Of a stretch of DNA of 64,000 nt, positions 57,400 through 64,000 are shown one piece after another. Positions within the stretch are counted from its first letter, which is position 1, and each line of letters opens with the position of its first letter. The DNA is from Mangrovimonas sp. TPBH4 (GTDB taxonomy: Bacteria > Bacteroidota > Bacteroidia > Flavobacteriales > Flavobacteriaceae). Under the pieces are notes generated by a model that saw only the letters and a program-made list of their open reading frames with translations, was not told where the DNA came from and made no database searches. Location: the NCBI RefSeq assembly GCF_001280505.1, contig NZ_LBIO01000042.1, positions 1 through 64,000 of the forward strand, read 5' to 3'. A program made the position numbers and the translations under genes.

Positions 57400-60300
57400 A
57401 TATCTTGTAGTCTGCTAAGAGCCTGTTTTACAGTTTTTATATGGTCAAAGGTTAACAATAGTCTAAGGCCTGTGCGAGTTTCTTTTTCTTTCATCTTGCA
57501 GGCTTGAGGATTAGATTGTACATATTGCAAGACTTTGGTGAAACCAGGGCTCTGGTAAAAGCGACTTTGTTGGTCACTAATAAAATAACCAATGAGTTTG
57601 CCTTTCTTCATCAGTACTTTTTCAAGTCCCATTTTGGCTGCAATCCATTTAATGCGTACACTGTCCAAAAGATCTACAACTTGGAATGGCATTTCACCAA
57701 AACGATCCACCAATTCTGTTTCAAACTTTTGAAGCGCTTCTTCGGTTTTTATCTCGTTAAGTTGAGTGTACAGGTTGAGGCGCTCCGTAATGTTATTGAT
57801 ATAATCATCTGGGAATAACAGCTCAAAATCGGTGTCGATTGTAATGTCTTTTACATACTCTTTTTCCTTGCCGTCGTCTGGATAAAGATCTTTGAATTCA
57901 TTTTCCTTGAGTTCTTCAATGGCTTCATTCAATATTTTTTGGTAAGTGTCAAAACCAATATCATTGATGAACCCACTTTGCTCGCCGCCCAACAAATCTC
58001 CAGCACCACGGATTTCCAAATCTTTCATAGCGATGTTGAAGCCGCTTCCCAATTCAGAAAACTGTTCTAAGGCAGTAATACGTTTTCTGGCATCTGTTGT
58101 CATGGCAGAATATTCGGGGGTGATAAAGTAGCAAAATGCTTTTTTGTTGCTTCGGCCTACACGACCACGCATTTGGTGTAGGTCACTCAACCCAAAATTA
58201 TTGGCATTATTAATAAAAATAGTATTGGCATTAGGTACGTCCAAACCACTTTCAATAATGGTAGTGCTTACCAATACATCAAATTCCCCATTGATGAAGG
58301 ACAGCATGAGTTCTTCCAATTTTTTACCATCCATCTGTCCGTGACCAATAGCCACTTTGGCATCTGGTACCAAACGTTGGATAAGCCCTGCAACTTCCTT
58401 GATATTTTCAATGCGGTTGTGGATGAAGAAAATCTGCCCGCCTCGCTGAATTTCATAAGTGACAGCATCGCGAATGGTTTCTTCACTAAAACGAATAACA
58501 TGACTTTCTATAGGGTATCTATTGGGGGGAGGTGTGGTAATCACCGAAAGGTCCCTAGCCGCCATCAAGCTAAACTGCAAGGTTCTAGGAATAGGGGTTG
58601 CAGTAAGGGTTAATACATCTACATTGTCCTTAAGGGTTTTAAGGCGTTCCTTAACAGCAACTCCAAATTTTTGCTCCTCATCAACAATTAGCAAACCAAG
58701 ATTTTTAAACTTCACCGTTTTGTTGGCCAATTGATGTGTTCCAATAATGATATCAACCCCACCACTTTCTAAGCTTTCTAGGGTAGTTCGTTTTTCTTTG
58801 GCAGTTCTAAAACGGTTGACATAATCTACGGTTACAGGAAAATCCTTTAAGCGTTCCCTAAAGGTACGGAAGTGTTGGTATGCCAAGATGGTAGTTGGTA
58901 CCAAAACGGCCACTTGTTTCCCGTTGTCTACTGCTTTAAAGGCGGCACGAATGGCCACTTCTGTTTTTCCAAACCCAACATCCCCACACACCAAGCGGTC
59001 CATGGGGCGTTCGCTTTCCATGTCCGTTTTGATATCGGCCGTTGCCGTACTTTGATCTGGAGTGTCTTCGTAGAGGAAGGAGGCTTCCAACTCATGCTGG
59101 AGATAACTGTCTGGGTTGTATTGGAACCCTTTTTCCAGTTTTCTTTTGGCGTAAAGCTGAATTAAATTAAAGGCAATTTCCTTAACCCTTGATTTTGTTT
59201 TTTGTTTAAGGGTTTTCCAAGCTTTGCTGCCCAGTTTATAGACTTTTGGAGGTTTCCCGTCCTTGCCGTTGAACTTGGTAATTTTATGTAAGGAATGGAT
59301 GCTGAGATATAATACATCTCGTTCGCCATAAACCAACTTGATGGCTTCTTGTTTTTTGCCTTCGACTTCAATTTTTTGTAGGCCTCCAAATTTTCCAATT
59401 CCGTGGTCTATATGAGTTACATAGTCGCCAATATCCAAATTGGTAAGTTCCTTAAGAGTGATGGCCTGCTTTTTAGCATAACCATTTTTTAGGTGGAACT
59501 TATGATAGCGTTCAAAAATTTGGTGGTCGGTGTAGCAAGTAATTTTATTGTCATGATCCACAAAGCCTTGATATAGTGAAAGCACAATGGTTTCGTAATG
59601 CACATCCTGATCTACATCATCAAAAATATCATGGAAACGTTTGGCCTGTTGCTCACTTACACAGGCAATATAATTGGTGTAACCTTTGTTATGGTTGTTA
59701 TTAAGATTGTCTATTAATAGTTCAAACTGCTTGTTGAACGAAGGCTGTGGCGTGGTATTGTAATCAATTTCTTTGCTGTTGTCAGCTCCCGAACTAAAGA
59801 ACGAAGAGGCTCCAAATTCAACAATTGAGAAATCCAAAAGCTGCTTTTTGAACAGTTCCGAATGACAGAACAATTCTTTAGGTTCAGAATGCTTTATTTC
59901 TGAGCTTAACTTTTCAAAGGCCTCTTCCGCTTTTTTAAAGAATTCATCGATTCGGCCAAAGAGGATGTCGGCATTTTTGATAAATACCACCGATTTTTTC
60001 GAAATATAGTTGAAAAAACTCTGGCGGCTTTCTTCCAAAAGTTTGTTGGCAACGTTTGGAATGATGGTTATTTTTTTAATCTGTTCTGTAGACAATTGCG
60101 TCTCCACATCAAAGGTTCGGATACTGTCAACTTCATCTCCAAAAAACTCGATACGGTAAGGTTCGTCATGCGAAAATGAAAACACGTCAACAATGCCTCC
60201 ACGTACCGAAAATTCTCCGGGTTCGGTCACAAAATCCACACGTTTGAATTTGTACTCAAACAGGATTTCGTTTACAAAATCAATGGAAAGTTTATCGTTT

Positions 60301-60764
60301 ACCGAAATTTTCAAGGTGTTTTTCTCAAGTTCCTTTCTGGTCACTACCTTTTCAAACAGTGCATCTGGATAGGTGACAATTACGGCCGGTTTTTTTCTGG
60401 AATTGATTCGGTTTAAAACTTCCGCTCTCAGCAATACATTGGCATTGTCCGTTTCTTCTATTTGGTAAGGGCGCCTATAACTTCCGGGGTAGAACAGAAC
60501 ATCTTTATCTCCCAACAACAGCTCAAGGTCGTTGAGGTAAAAAGCAGCTTCTTCCTTATCGTTAAAAACCAAAAGGAATGGAAGGTCTGTTTCCCGAAAA
60601 GTTTCAGCAATTACAAATGATAAAGACGATCCTACCAAGCCCTTTAAGTGGGTTTTTGGAGGGGTAATTTGGTCGTCTTTTTGTTGGGTTTTGGCAATGG
60701 CAGTCTGCAGACTTTGCGTTTGCAACATCTGTGCATAGGTTTGCGAGAGAACGGTTTTACTCAA
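57396..60764 (-). CDS. mfd: transcription-repair coupling factor
   Basis: A protein of 1122 residues. It strips stalled RNA polymerase from DNA lesions and recruits UvrA. N-terminal UvrB-homology modules (about 50-330), RNA-polymerase-interacting CarD-like domain (about 445-510; LDIGDYVTHIDHGIGKFGGLQKIEVEGK), the helicase motor with Walker A GDVGFGKTE (about 600-608), DEEQ (about 695) and motif VI HQMRGRVGRSNKKAFCYF, and the C-terminal TRCF domain. The start codon is TTG at 60764, which matches the family N-terminus; a -7 box at 60781-60788 gives a leader of only about 10 bases. Confidence 0.96.
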   Translation of the reverse strand: MSKTVLSQTYAQMLQTQSLQTAIAKTQQKDDQITPPKTHLKGLVGSSLSFVIAETFRETDLPFLLVFNDKEEAAFYLNDLELLLGDKDVLFYPGSYRRPYQIEETDNANVLLRAEVLNRINSRKKPAVIVTYPDALFEKVVTRKELEKNTLKISVNDKLSIDFVNEILFEYKFKRVDFVTEPGEFSVRGGIVDVFSFSHDEPYRIEFFGDEVDSIRTFDVETQLSTEQIKKITIIPNVANKLLEESRQSFFNYISKKSVVFIKNADILFGRIDEFFKKAEEAFEKLSSEIKHSEPKELFCHSELFKKQLLDFSIVEFGASSFFSSGADNSKEIDYNTTPQPSFNKQFELLIDNLNNNHNKGYTNYIACVSEQQAKRFHDIFDDVDQDVHYETIVLSLYQGFVDHDNKITCYTDHQIFERYHKFHLKNGYAKKQAITLKELTNLDIGDYVTHIDHGIGKFGGLQKIEVEGKKQEAIKLVYGERDVLYLSIHSLHKITKFNGKDGKPPKVYKLGSKAWKTLKQKTKSRVKEIAFNLIQLYAKRKLEKGFQYNPDSYLQHELEASFLYEDTPDQSTATADIKTDMESERPMDRLVCGDVGFGKTEVAIRAAFKAVDNGKQVAVLVPTTILAYQHFRTFRERLKDFPVTVDYVNRFRTAKEKRTTLESLESGGVDIIIGTHQLANKTVKFKNLGLLIVDEEQKFGVAVKERLKTLKDNVDVLTLTATPIPRTLQFSLMAARDLSVITTPPPNRYPIESHVIRFSEETIRDAVTYEIQRGGQIFFIHNRIENIKEVAGLIQRLVPDAKVAIGHGQMDGKKLEELMLSFINGEFDVLVSTTIIESGLDVPNANTIFINNANNFGLSDLHQMRGRVGRSNKKAFCYFITPEYSAMTTDARKRITALEQFSELGSGFNIAMKDLEIRGAGDLLGGEQSGFINDIGFDTYQKILNEAIEELKENEFKDLYPDDGKEKEYVKDITIDTDFELLFPDDYINNITERLNLYTQLNEIKTEEALQKFETELVDRFGEMPFQVVDLLDSVRIKWIAAKMGLEKVLMKKGKLIGYFISDQQSRFYQSPGFTKVLQYVQSNPQACKMKEKETRTGLRLLLTFDHIKTVKQALSRLQDI

Positions 60765-60780
60765 GGCAGAATATTTTATG

Positions 60781-60788
60781 CAAATATA
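60781..60788 (-). promoter_or_regulatory. -7 box of the mfd promoter
   Basis: TATATTTG on the minus strand, 16 bases upstream of the TTG start. No convincing -33 box. It supports the TTG start and a very short leader. Confidence 0.45.
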
Positions 60789-61022
60789 AAGTTTAGATTT
60801 GAAATAGGCCTCAGGCTTTAAAGGTCTAAATGGTTTGAAAATATTACTTTTTTAGGCCGTTTTTATGACAAACAAAATGCCAAACCGGACGGTTAAACGT
60901 TCTTTAGAGTCATTGGAGTTCTGTGTCCAATTCCAATTATTTATAAAAACCGGCTATTTTTACTCGGTTGTTTCATAGTGTTTTGGGGTGTTTTTGCAGT
61001 GTGTTTAGAGCCTTTGAATAGG

Positions 61023-61095
61023 GACTTTTAAAAAAGCAAAATTTATGTTTTAAAAGCCTACAAGTTTGACTATATTTGCACGACTTTTAAAAAAG
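61023..61095 (+). repeat. two direct copies of a 14-base element upstream of the TerB gene
   Basis: GACTTTTAAAAAAG occurs at 61023-61036 and 61082-61095, bracketing the TerB promoter (TATATTTG at 61071-61078). The spacing is 59 bases centre to centre. Confidence 0.6.
61048..61078 (+). promoter_or_regulatory. promoter of the TerB-like gene
   Basis: TTTT at 61048-61051 (-33-like, weak) is spaced 19 bases from TATATTTG at 61071-61078, an exact -7 box. The start codon at 61103 is 25 bases downstream. Confidence 0.5.
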
Positions 61096-61102
61096 AGAAT
61101 AT

Positions 61103-61534
61103 ATGTCGATTTCAGATTTATTTGACAGCGGATTTAAAAAACGTAATGAGGATCATTTTGCGGCCATTGTAAGGGTTGCCATGAGTGATGGGATTATTAA
61201 CAATGAAGAACGAGCGTTTTTAGATAGATTGGCAAGAAACCTAGGTATTGATGACCACGATTACTCAGTAATTCTTAAGGACTATAAAACACATCCAATT
61301 AACCCACCTACATCTTACGAACTGCGTTTGGAGCGTTTGTTTGATTTGGCAAGAATGGTATGGGTTGACCATATCCAGTCTGATGACCAAGTGAACATGT
61401 TGGAGAAATTTTGTGTAGGCCTAGGCTTTAGACCAGACAATGCCAAATACATCACCGATAAGGCTTTGCATTTGGTACAGGAAGGTGTCGATATTGAAAT
61501 TTTTAAAGAGGAAATGAAAGCAATGAACAAATAG
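61103..61534 (+). CDS. TerB-like protein
   Basis: A cytoplasmic protein of 143 residues. The core (about 20-135; HFAAIVRVAMSDGIINNEERAFLDRLARNLGIDDHDY ... LFDLARMVWVDHIQSDDQVNMLEKFCVGLGF) matches the TerB / DjlA-N-like family, with the characteristic DG and EE positions of its metal site. TerB proteins are linked to tellurite or stress resistance, but many stand-alone members have unknown roles. No ter operon is nearby, so tellurite resistance is not claimed. Followed by a perfect terminator. Confidence 0.82.
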   Translation: MSISDLFDSGFKKRNEDHFAAIVRVAMSDGIINNEERAFLDRLARNLGIDDHDYSVILKDYKTHPINPPTSYELRLERLFDLARMVWVDHIQSDDQVNMLEKFCVGLGFRPDNAKYITDKALHLVQEGVDIEIFKEEMKAMNK

Positions 61535-61556
61535 TTGCTACAGGATATCAAAAGAA

Positions 61557-61585
61557 AAGCGAACCAAATTGGTTCGCTTTTTTGT
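61557..61585. terminator. bidirectional terminator between the TerB gene and fbp
   Basis: AAAGCGAACCAA and TTGGTTCGCTTT, a perfect 12-bp dyad around a single base, with T runs on both strands. It can stop both the rightward TerB transcript and the leftward fbp transcript. Confidence 0.85.
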
Positions 61586-61698
61586 TTTTAAGAAGTTTAT
61601 AAGCCACAAATTCAGGAATGTATTTGTCTAAAAAGAAATAAATAGTCGTGTATTCGTGGCGAAATTAAATTAAGGAATGAACCAACGTTCAGTCCCAA

Positions 61699-61714
61699 AC
61701 ATACATACATACAT
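61699..61714. repeat. short ACAT tandem repeat
   Basis: Four exact copies of ACAT just past the 3' end of fbp. Too short to be informative. Confidence 0.6.
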
Positions 61715-61719
61715 AGTTG

Positions 61720-62733
61720 TTATTTAGGATCGGCTAGTTGTATGAATTCTTCTGCTTTTTCTACCATATTTCTACTGCCGCATAAAAATGGAACACGTTC
61801 GTGGAGTTCAGTAGGTTGTATGTCCATTATTCTAGTATAGCCATCACTGGCCTTTCCGTTGGCTTGTTCGGCAAGAAAGGCCATGGGATTACATTCGTAC
61901 AACAAACGTAATTTTCCATTGGTTTTTGGCGAACATTTAGGGTACATATAAATCCCGCCTTTTATCATATTCCTATGGAAATCGGATACCAAGGAACCAA
62001 TATATCGAGAGGTATAGGGTCTGTCCCCTTCTTCTTTTTGACAATATTTTATATAATCCTTAATTCCTTGTGGAAAGTGGATGTAATTTCCTTCGTTTAC
62101 CGAATATATGTTCCCATCCAAAGGGAACTCCATATTGGGATGCGATAGGTAAAATGTACCTATGGCAGGGTTTAAAGTGAATCCATTAACCCCGGCGCCA
62201 GTGGTGTAAACAAGCATTGTTGACGTTCCGTAAACCACATAACCAGCGGCAACCTGTTGATTTCCCTTCTGAAGGAAATCCTCGATGGTTACTGGAGTGC
62301 CTACTGGGGTCACGCGCCTGTACACCGAAAAAATGGTTCCTACAGACACATTTACGTCGATATTGGAAGACCCATCCAAAGGGTCTATAAGGACCACATA
62401 TTTGTTTTGGTTGTTCTCGTCCTGAGAATTGATGGAGATGAAATCGTCTTCTTCTTCACTGGCAATACCGCAAACTATATTACGGTTGGTGAGGGTTTGG
62501 ATAAATTTATCGTTGGCCAAAACATCCAATTTTTGTTGGTCTTCTCCTTGAATGTTGGTTTCGCCAGCAGCACCAATAATATCTACCAGTCCTGCTTTGT
62601 TAACTTCGTGGTTAACCACTTTGGCGGCCAGTCTGATGGAATTGATAAGTCTTGATAGCTCTCCCGATGAATATTTAAATGCGGCTTGATTTTCTATGAT
62701 AAACTCTCCTAGAGTTTGATGTTTGTGAGACAT
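61720..62733 (-). CDS. fbp: class I fructose-1,6-bisphosphatase
   Basis: A protein of 337 residues, normal for class I FBPase, the gluconeogenic step from fructose-1,6-bisphosphate to fructose-6-phosphate. The metal-binding signature [19 protein letters not shown] (about 117-135), [10 protein letters not shown], the [40 protein letters not shown] segment (about 262-300) and EEEDDF near residue 92 are all present. Cytoplasmic. The promoter is at 62757-62786. Confidence 0.96.
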   Translation of the reverse strand: MSHKHQTLGEFIIENQAAFKYSSGELSRLINSIRLAAKVVNHEVNKAGLVDIIGAAGETNIQGEDQQKLDVLANDKFIQTLTNRNIVCGIASEEEDDFISINSQDENNQNKYVVLIDPLDGSSNIDVNVSVGTIFSVYRRVTPVGTPVTIEDFLQKGNQQVAAGYVVYGTSTMLVYTTGAGVNGFTLNPAIGTFYLSHPNMEFPLDGNIYSVNEGNYIHFPQGIKDYIKYCQKEEGDRPYTSRYIGSLVSDFHRNMIKGGIYMYPKCSPKTNGKLRLLYECNPMAFLAEQANGKASDGYTRIMDIQPTELHERVPFLCGSRNMVEKAEEFIQLADPK

Positions 62734-62756
62734 GAAAGTAGATCCTTTTGTTTGTG

Positions 62757-62786
62757 CAAATATCGGAGAATTTTAACCAACTACAA
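62757..62786 (-). promoter_or_regulatory. promoter of fbp
   Basis: On the minus strand, TTGT (62786-62783) is separated by 18 bases from GATATTTG (62764-62757). Each box has one mismatch. The start codon is 23 bases downstream. Confidence 0.4.
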
Positions 62787-62829
62787 CGTTTTCGTAAACA
62801 ATTATCACGTCAATTTTTTAAGTTTAAAT

Positions 62830-62837
62830 TATATTTG
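62830..62837 (+). promoter_or_regulatory. -7 box of the GNAT-aspartate kinase unit
   Basis: TATATTTG, an exact consensus, 19 bases before the ATG at 62857. No clear -33 box. Confidence 0.45.
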
Positions 62838-62856
62838 AAATTAGATATCTAATATT

Positions 62857-63336
62857 ATGAATTGTACAATTAGGGAGGCACTTAAATCTGATATGCCCAA
62901 AGTGCTGGAGCTCATCCAGGAGCTTGCCGTTTTTGAAAAAGAACCAGATGCAGTGGAAGTCACCATAGGGGAATTGGAGCAAAAGGGATTTGGTGAAAAT
63001 CCCAGTTTTCATTGTTTTGTAGCAGAGGTAGATAGTGTTGTAGAAGGGATTGCTTTGGTATATATGAGATTCTCCACTTGGAAAGGTGTCGTGTTGCATT
63101 TGGAAGATCTTATTGTAAGGCAAAGCATGCGTGGTCATGGTTTGGGTACCAAACTTTTGGATGAGGTTATCAAATACGGAAATCACTTGGGAGTGAAGCG
63201 CATTTGCTGGGAAGTGCTGGATTGGAACACCCCAGCCATCGATTTTTACGAGAGCAAAGGCGCCGATGTTAAGCGCGATTGGGACGTGGTACATTTGGAT
63301 GAACAAGGAATAGCCAACTACATTTCAAAATTATAA
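62857..63336 (+). CDS. GNAT acetyltransferase, diamine/thialysine acetyltransferase type
   Basis: A protein of 159 residues. GNAT fold with acetyl-CoA-binding motif QSMRGHGLGTKLLDEV (about 88-103). The N-terminus (IREALKSDMPKVLELIQELAVFEKEPDAVEVT) and the end (WNTPAIDFYESKGADVKRDWDVVHLDEQGIANY) closely resemble SSAT-like diamine N-acetyltransferases. Substrate is inferred (polyamines, lysine analogues). It precedes the aspartate kinase gene by only one base, so the two are co-transcribed; a link to lysine-family amino-acid metabolism is possible. Confidence 0.85.
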   Translation: MNCTIREALKSDMPKVLELIQELAVFEKEPDAVEVTIGELEQKGFGENPSFHCFVAEVDSVVEGIALVYMRFSTWKGVVLHLEDLIVRQSMRGHGLGTKLLDEVIKYGNHLGVKRICWEVLDWNTPAIDFYESKGADVKRDWDVVHLDEQGIANYISKL

Positions 63337-63337
63337 T

Positions 63338-64000
63338 ATGCAGGTATTTAAATTTGGAGGCGCATCGGTTAAAGATGCTGAAGGTGTTAAAAATCTGGTG
63401 TCGGTTTTGGAACAGGTTGGGGTGAAAAATACCTTGATTGTCGTTTCGGCAATGGGTAAAACTACCAATGCTTTGGAAGGTGTGGTTCACAATTATTTTC
63501 ATAGCCCTGAAGAACTGCAGAGTTCCCTTCAAGAAGTCAAAAAATATCACAACGAAATTTTACTCGAACTGTTTGAACAAGAGGGGCATTCTGTGTTTCA
63601 GAAAGTATCTTTACTTTTTAATGAGCTTGCAGAATTTTTCCAAAGAAATAAATCGCCAGACTATAATTATGTATATGATCAATCTATTGGGTATGGTGAG
63701 TTGGTGTCTACCACTATCGTTAGTGAATATCTCAACCATGTAGGTTTGGTAAATACTTGGTTGGATGTAAGGAACTGTATCAAAACCGATAATTACTATC
63801 GGAAGGCCAATGTAAATTGGGAAGACACACAAACCAATATCACGACTCAGGTAAAACCAGATGTTCTAAATGTCACACAGGGGTTTTTGGGGAGTGATGC
63901 CAATAATTTTACCACCACCTTGGGGCGTGAAGGCAGTGATTATACGGCCGCCATTTTTGCCTATTGTTTGAATGCCGAAAGTGTGACTATTTGGAAGGAT
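63338..64000 (+). CDS. aspartate kinase, 3' end missing
   Basis: The frame stays open from the ATG at 63338 to the end of the window (221 codons). It opens QVFKFGGASVKDAEGV, the KFGGxSV signature of aspartokinases, and carries VVSAMGKTTNALE, YDQSIGYGEL and GREGSDYTAA (about 192-201). It phosphorylates aspartate, the first step to lysine, threonine and methionine. Whether an ACT domain or a fused homoserine dehydrogenase follows cannot be seen. It follows the GNAT gene with a one-base gap. Confidence 0.93.
   Translation, partial: MQVFKFGGASVKDAEGVKNLVSVLEQVGVKNTLIVVSAMGKTTNALEGVVHNYFHSPEELQSSLQEVKKYHNEILLELFEQEGHSVFQKVSLLFNELAEFFQRNKSPDYNYVYDQSIGYGELVSTTIVSEYLNHVGLVNTWLDVRNCIKTDNYYRKANVNWEDTQTNITTQVKPDVLNVTQGFLGSDANNFTTTLGREGSDYTAAIFAYCLNAESVTIWKD

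Larger units (their letters stand above)
60789..61102. other. intergenic region between mfd and the TerB gene
   Basis: A 338-base stretch (60765-61102) without a gene. Nothing coding is visible. It holds the divergent promoters of mfd and the TerB gene and two copies of the 14-base direct repeat GACTTTTAAAAAAG (61023-61036 and 61082-61095). Confidence 0.6.

Noticed and set aside
61103-61534. Tellurite-resistance function for the TerB-like protein
   Set aside because: No other ter genes nearby, and stand-alone TerB domains are common with unknown roles.
61699-61714. ACAT tandem repeat as phase-variation tract
   Set aside because: Only four copies, outside any coding region or promoter.
1-64000. 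CRISPR arrays, tRNA or rRNA genes, insertion sequences, prophage
   Set aside because: No direct-repeat array, cloverleaf, transposase or phage gene was seen by eye; a tRNAscan and IS search would confirm.

Overview
The window comes from a member of the Bacteroidota, almost certainly a Flavobacteriaceae-type organism. The evidence is T9SS C-terminal sorting domains of both type A and type B, a complete bat (aerotolerance) operon, a HmuY/TonB-receptor locus, a two-SulP/two-carbonic-anhydrase cluster, Bacteroidota-style promoters (TTTG and TAnnTTTG boxes) and a low GC content outside the first gene. I see no tRNA, rRNA, CRISPR array, insertion sequence or phage gene. It looks like a stretch of chromosome.

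Layout. (1) 1-1703: the 3' part of a GC-rich TPR-PD40-OmpA (PorE-like) gene, followed by a T9SS type B surface protein with tandem Ig-like repeats. (2) 4245-16550: two small metabolic or unknown genes, a giant alpha-2-macroglobulin lipoprotein, an ALDH7-type aldehyde dehydrogenase, an OmpA plus helix-hairpin-helix membrane protein pair, an AlbA_2 protein and an SDR dehydrogenase. (3) 16863-27415: a DUF4382 lipoprotein, then moxR-DUF58-DUF4381-like-batA-batB-batC-batD-batE, driven by a clear TTTG-N20-TATATTCG promoter. (4) 27472-33579: SulP-Usp-beta-carbonic anhydrase, then a second SulP-beta-carbonic anhydrase pair, probably for bicarbonate uptake and CO2 interconversion. (5) 33639-43547: a divergent heme/iron locus. 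Leftward are a TonB receptor with a heme-receptor-like motif, a HmuY lipoprotein and a T9SS-exported HmuY paralogue. Rightward are a DUF6607 protein, an exported ankyrin protein, a DUF2271 protein and a PepSY-flavodoxin-FNR membrane reductase. A palindrome sits on the shared promoter. (6) 43544-45605: CvpA, a small conserved gene and pheS. (7) 45722-52568: an RND efflux operon with a GbsR/MarR-type regulator at one end and a TetR-type regulator at the other; a perfect 11-bp inverted repeat overlaps the first promoter. (8) 52627-64000: housekeeping genes (gpsA, LysM/BON protein, TlpA-like protein, EamA transporter, mfd, TerB, fbp, GNAT) and the 5' part of an aspartate kinase.

The most promising candidate for an incompletely described system is the heme/iron locus. 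It joins surface capture (two HmuY forms), outer-membrane import, three exported proteins of unknown role and an inner-membrane NAD(P)H-linked reductase in one divergently transcribed unit. The tandem SulP/carbonic anhydrase cluster, the OmpA-HHH pair and an unannotated structured RNA candidate at about 54.25-54.55 kb are secondary leads. All family assignments are by reading motifs and domain order; no database search was possible.
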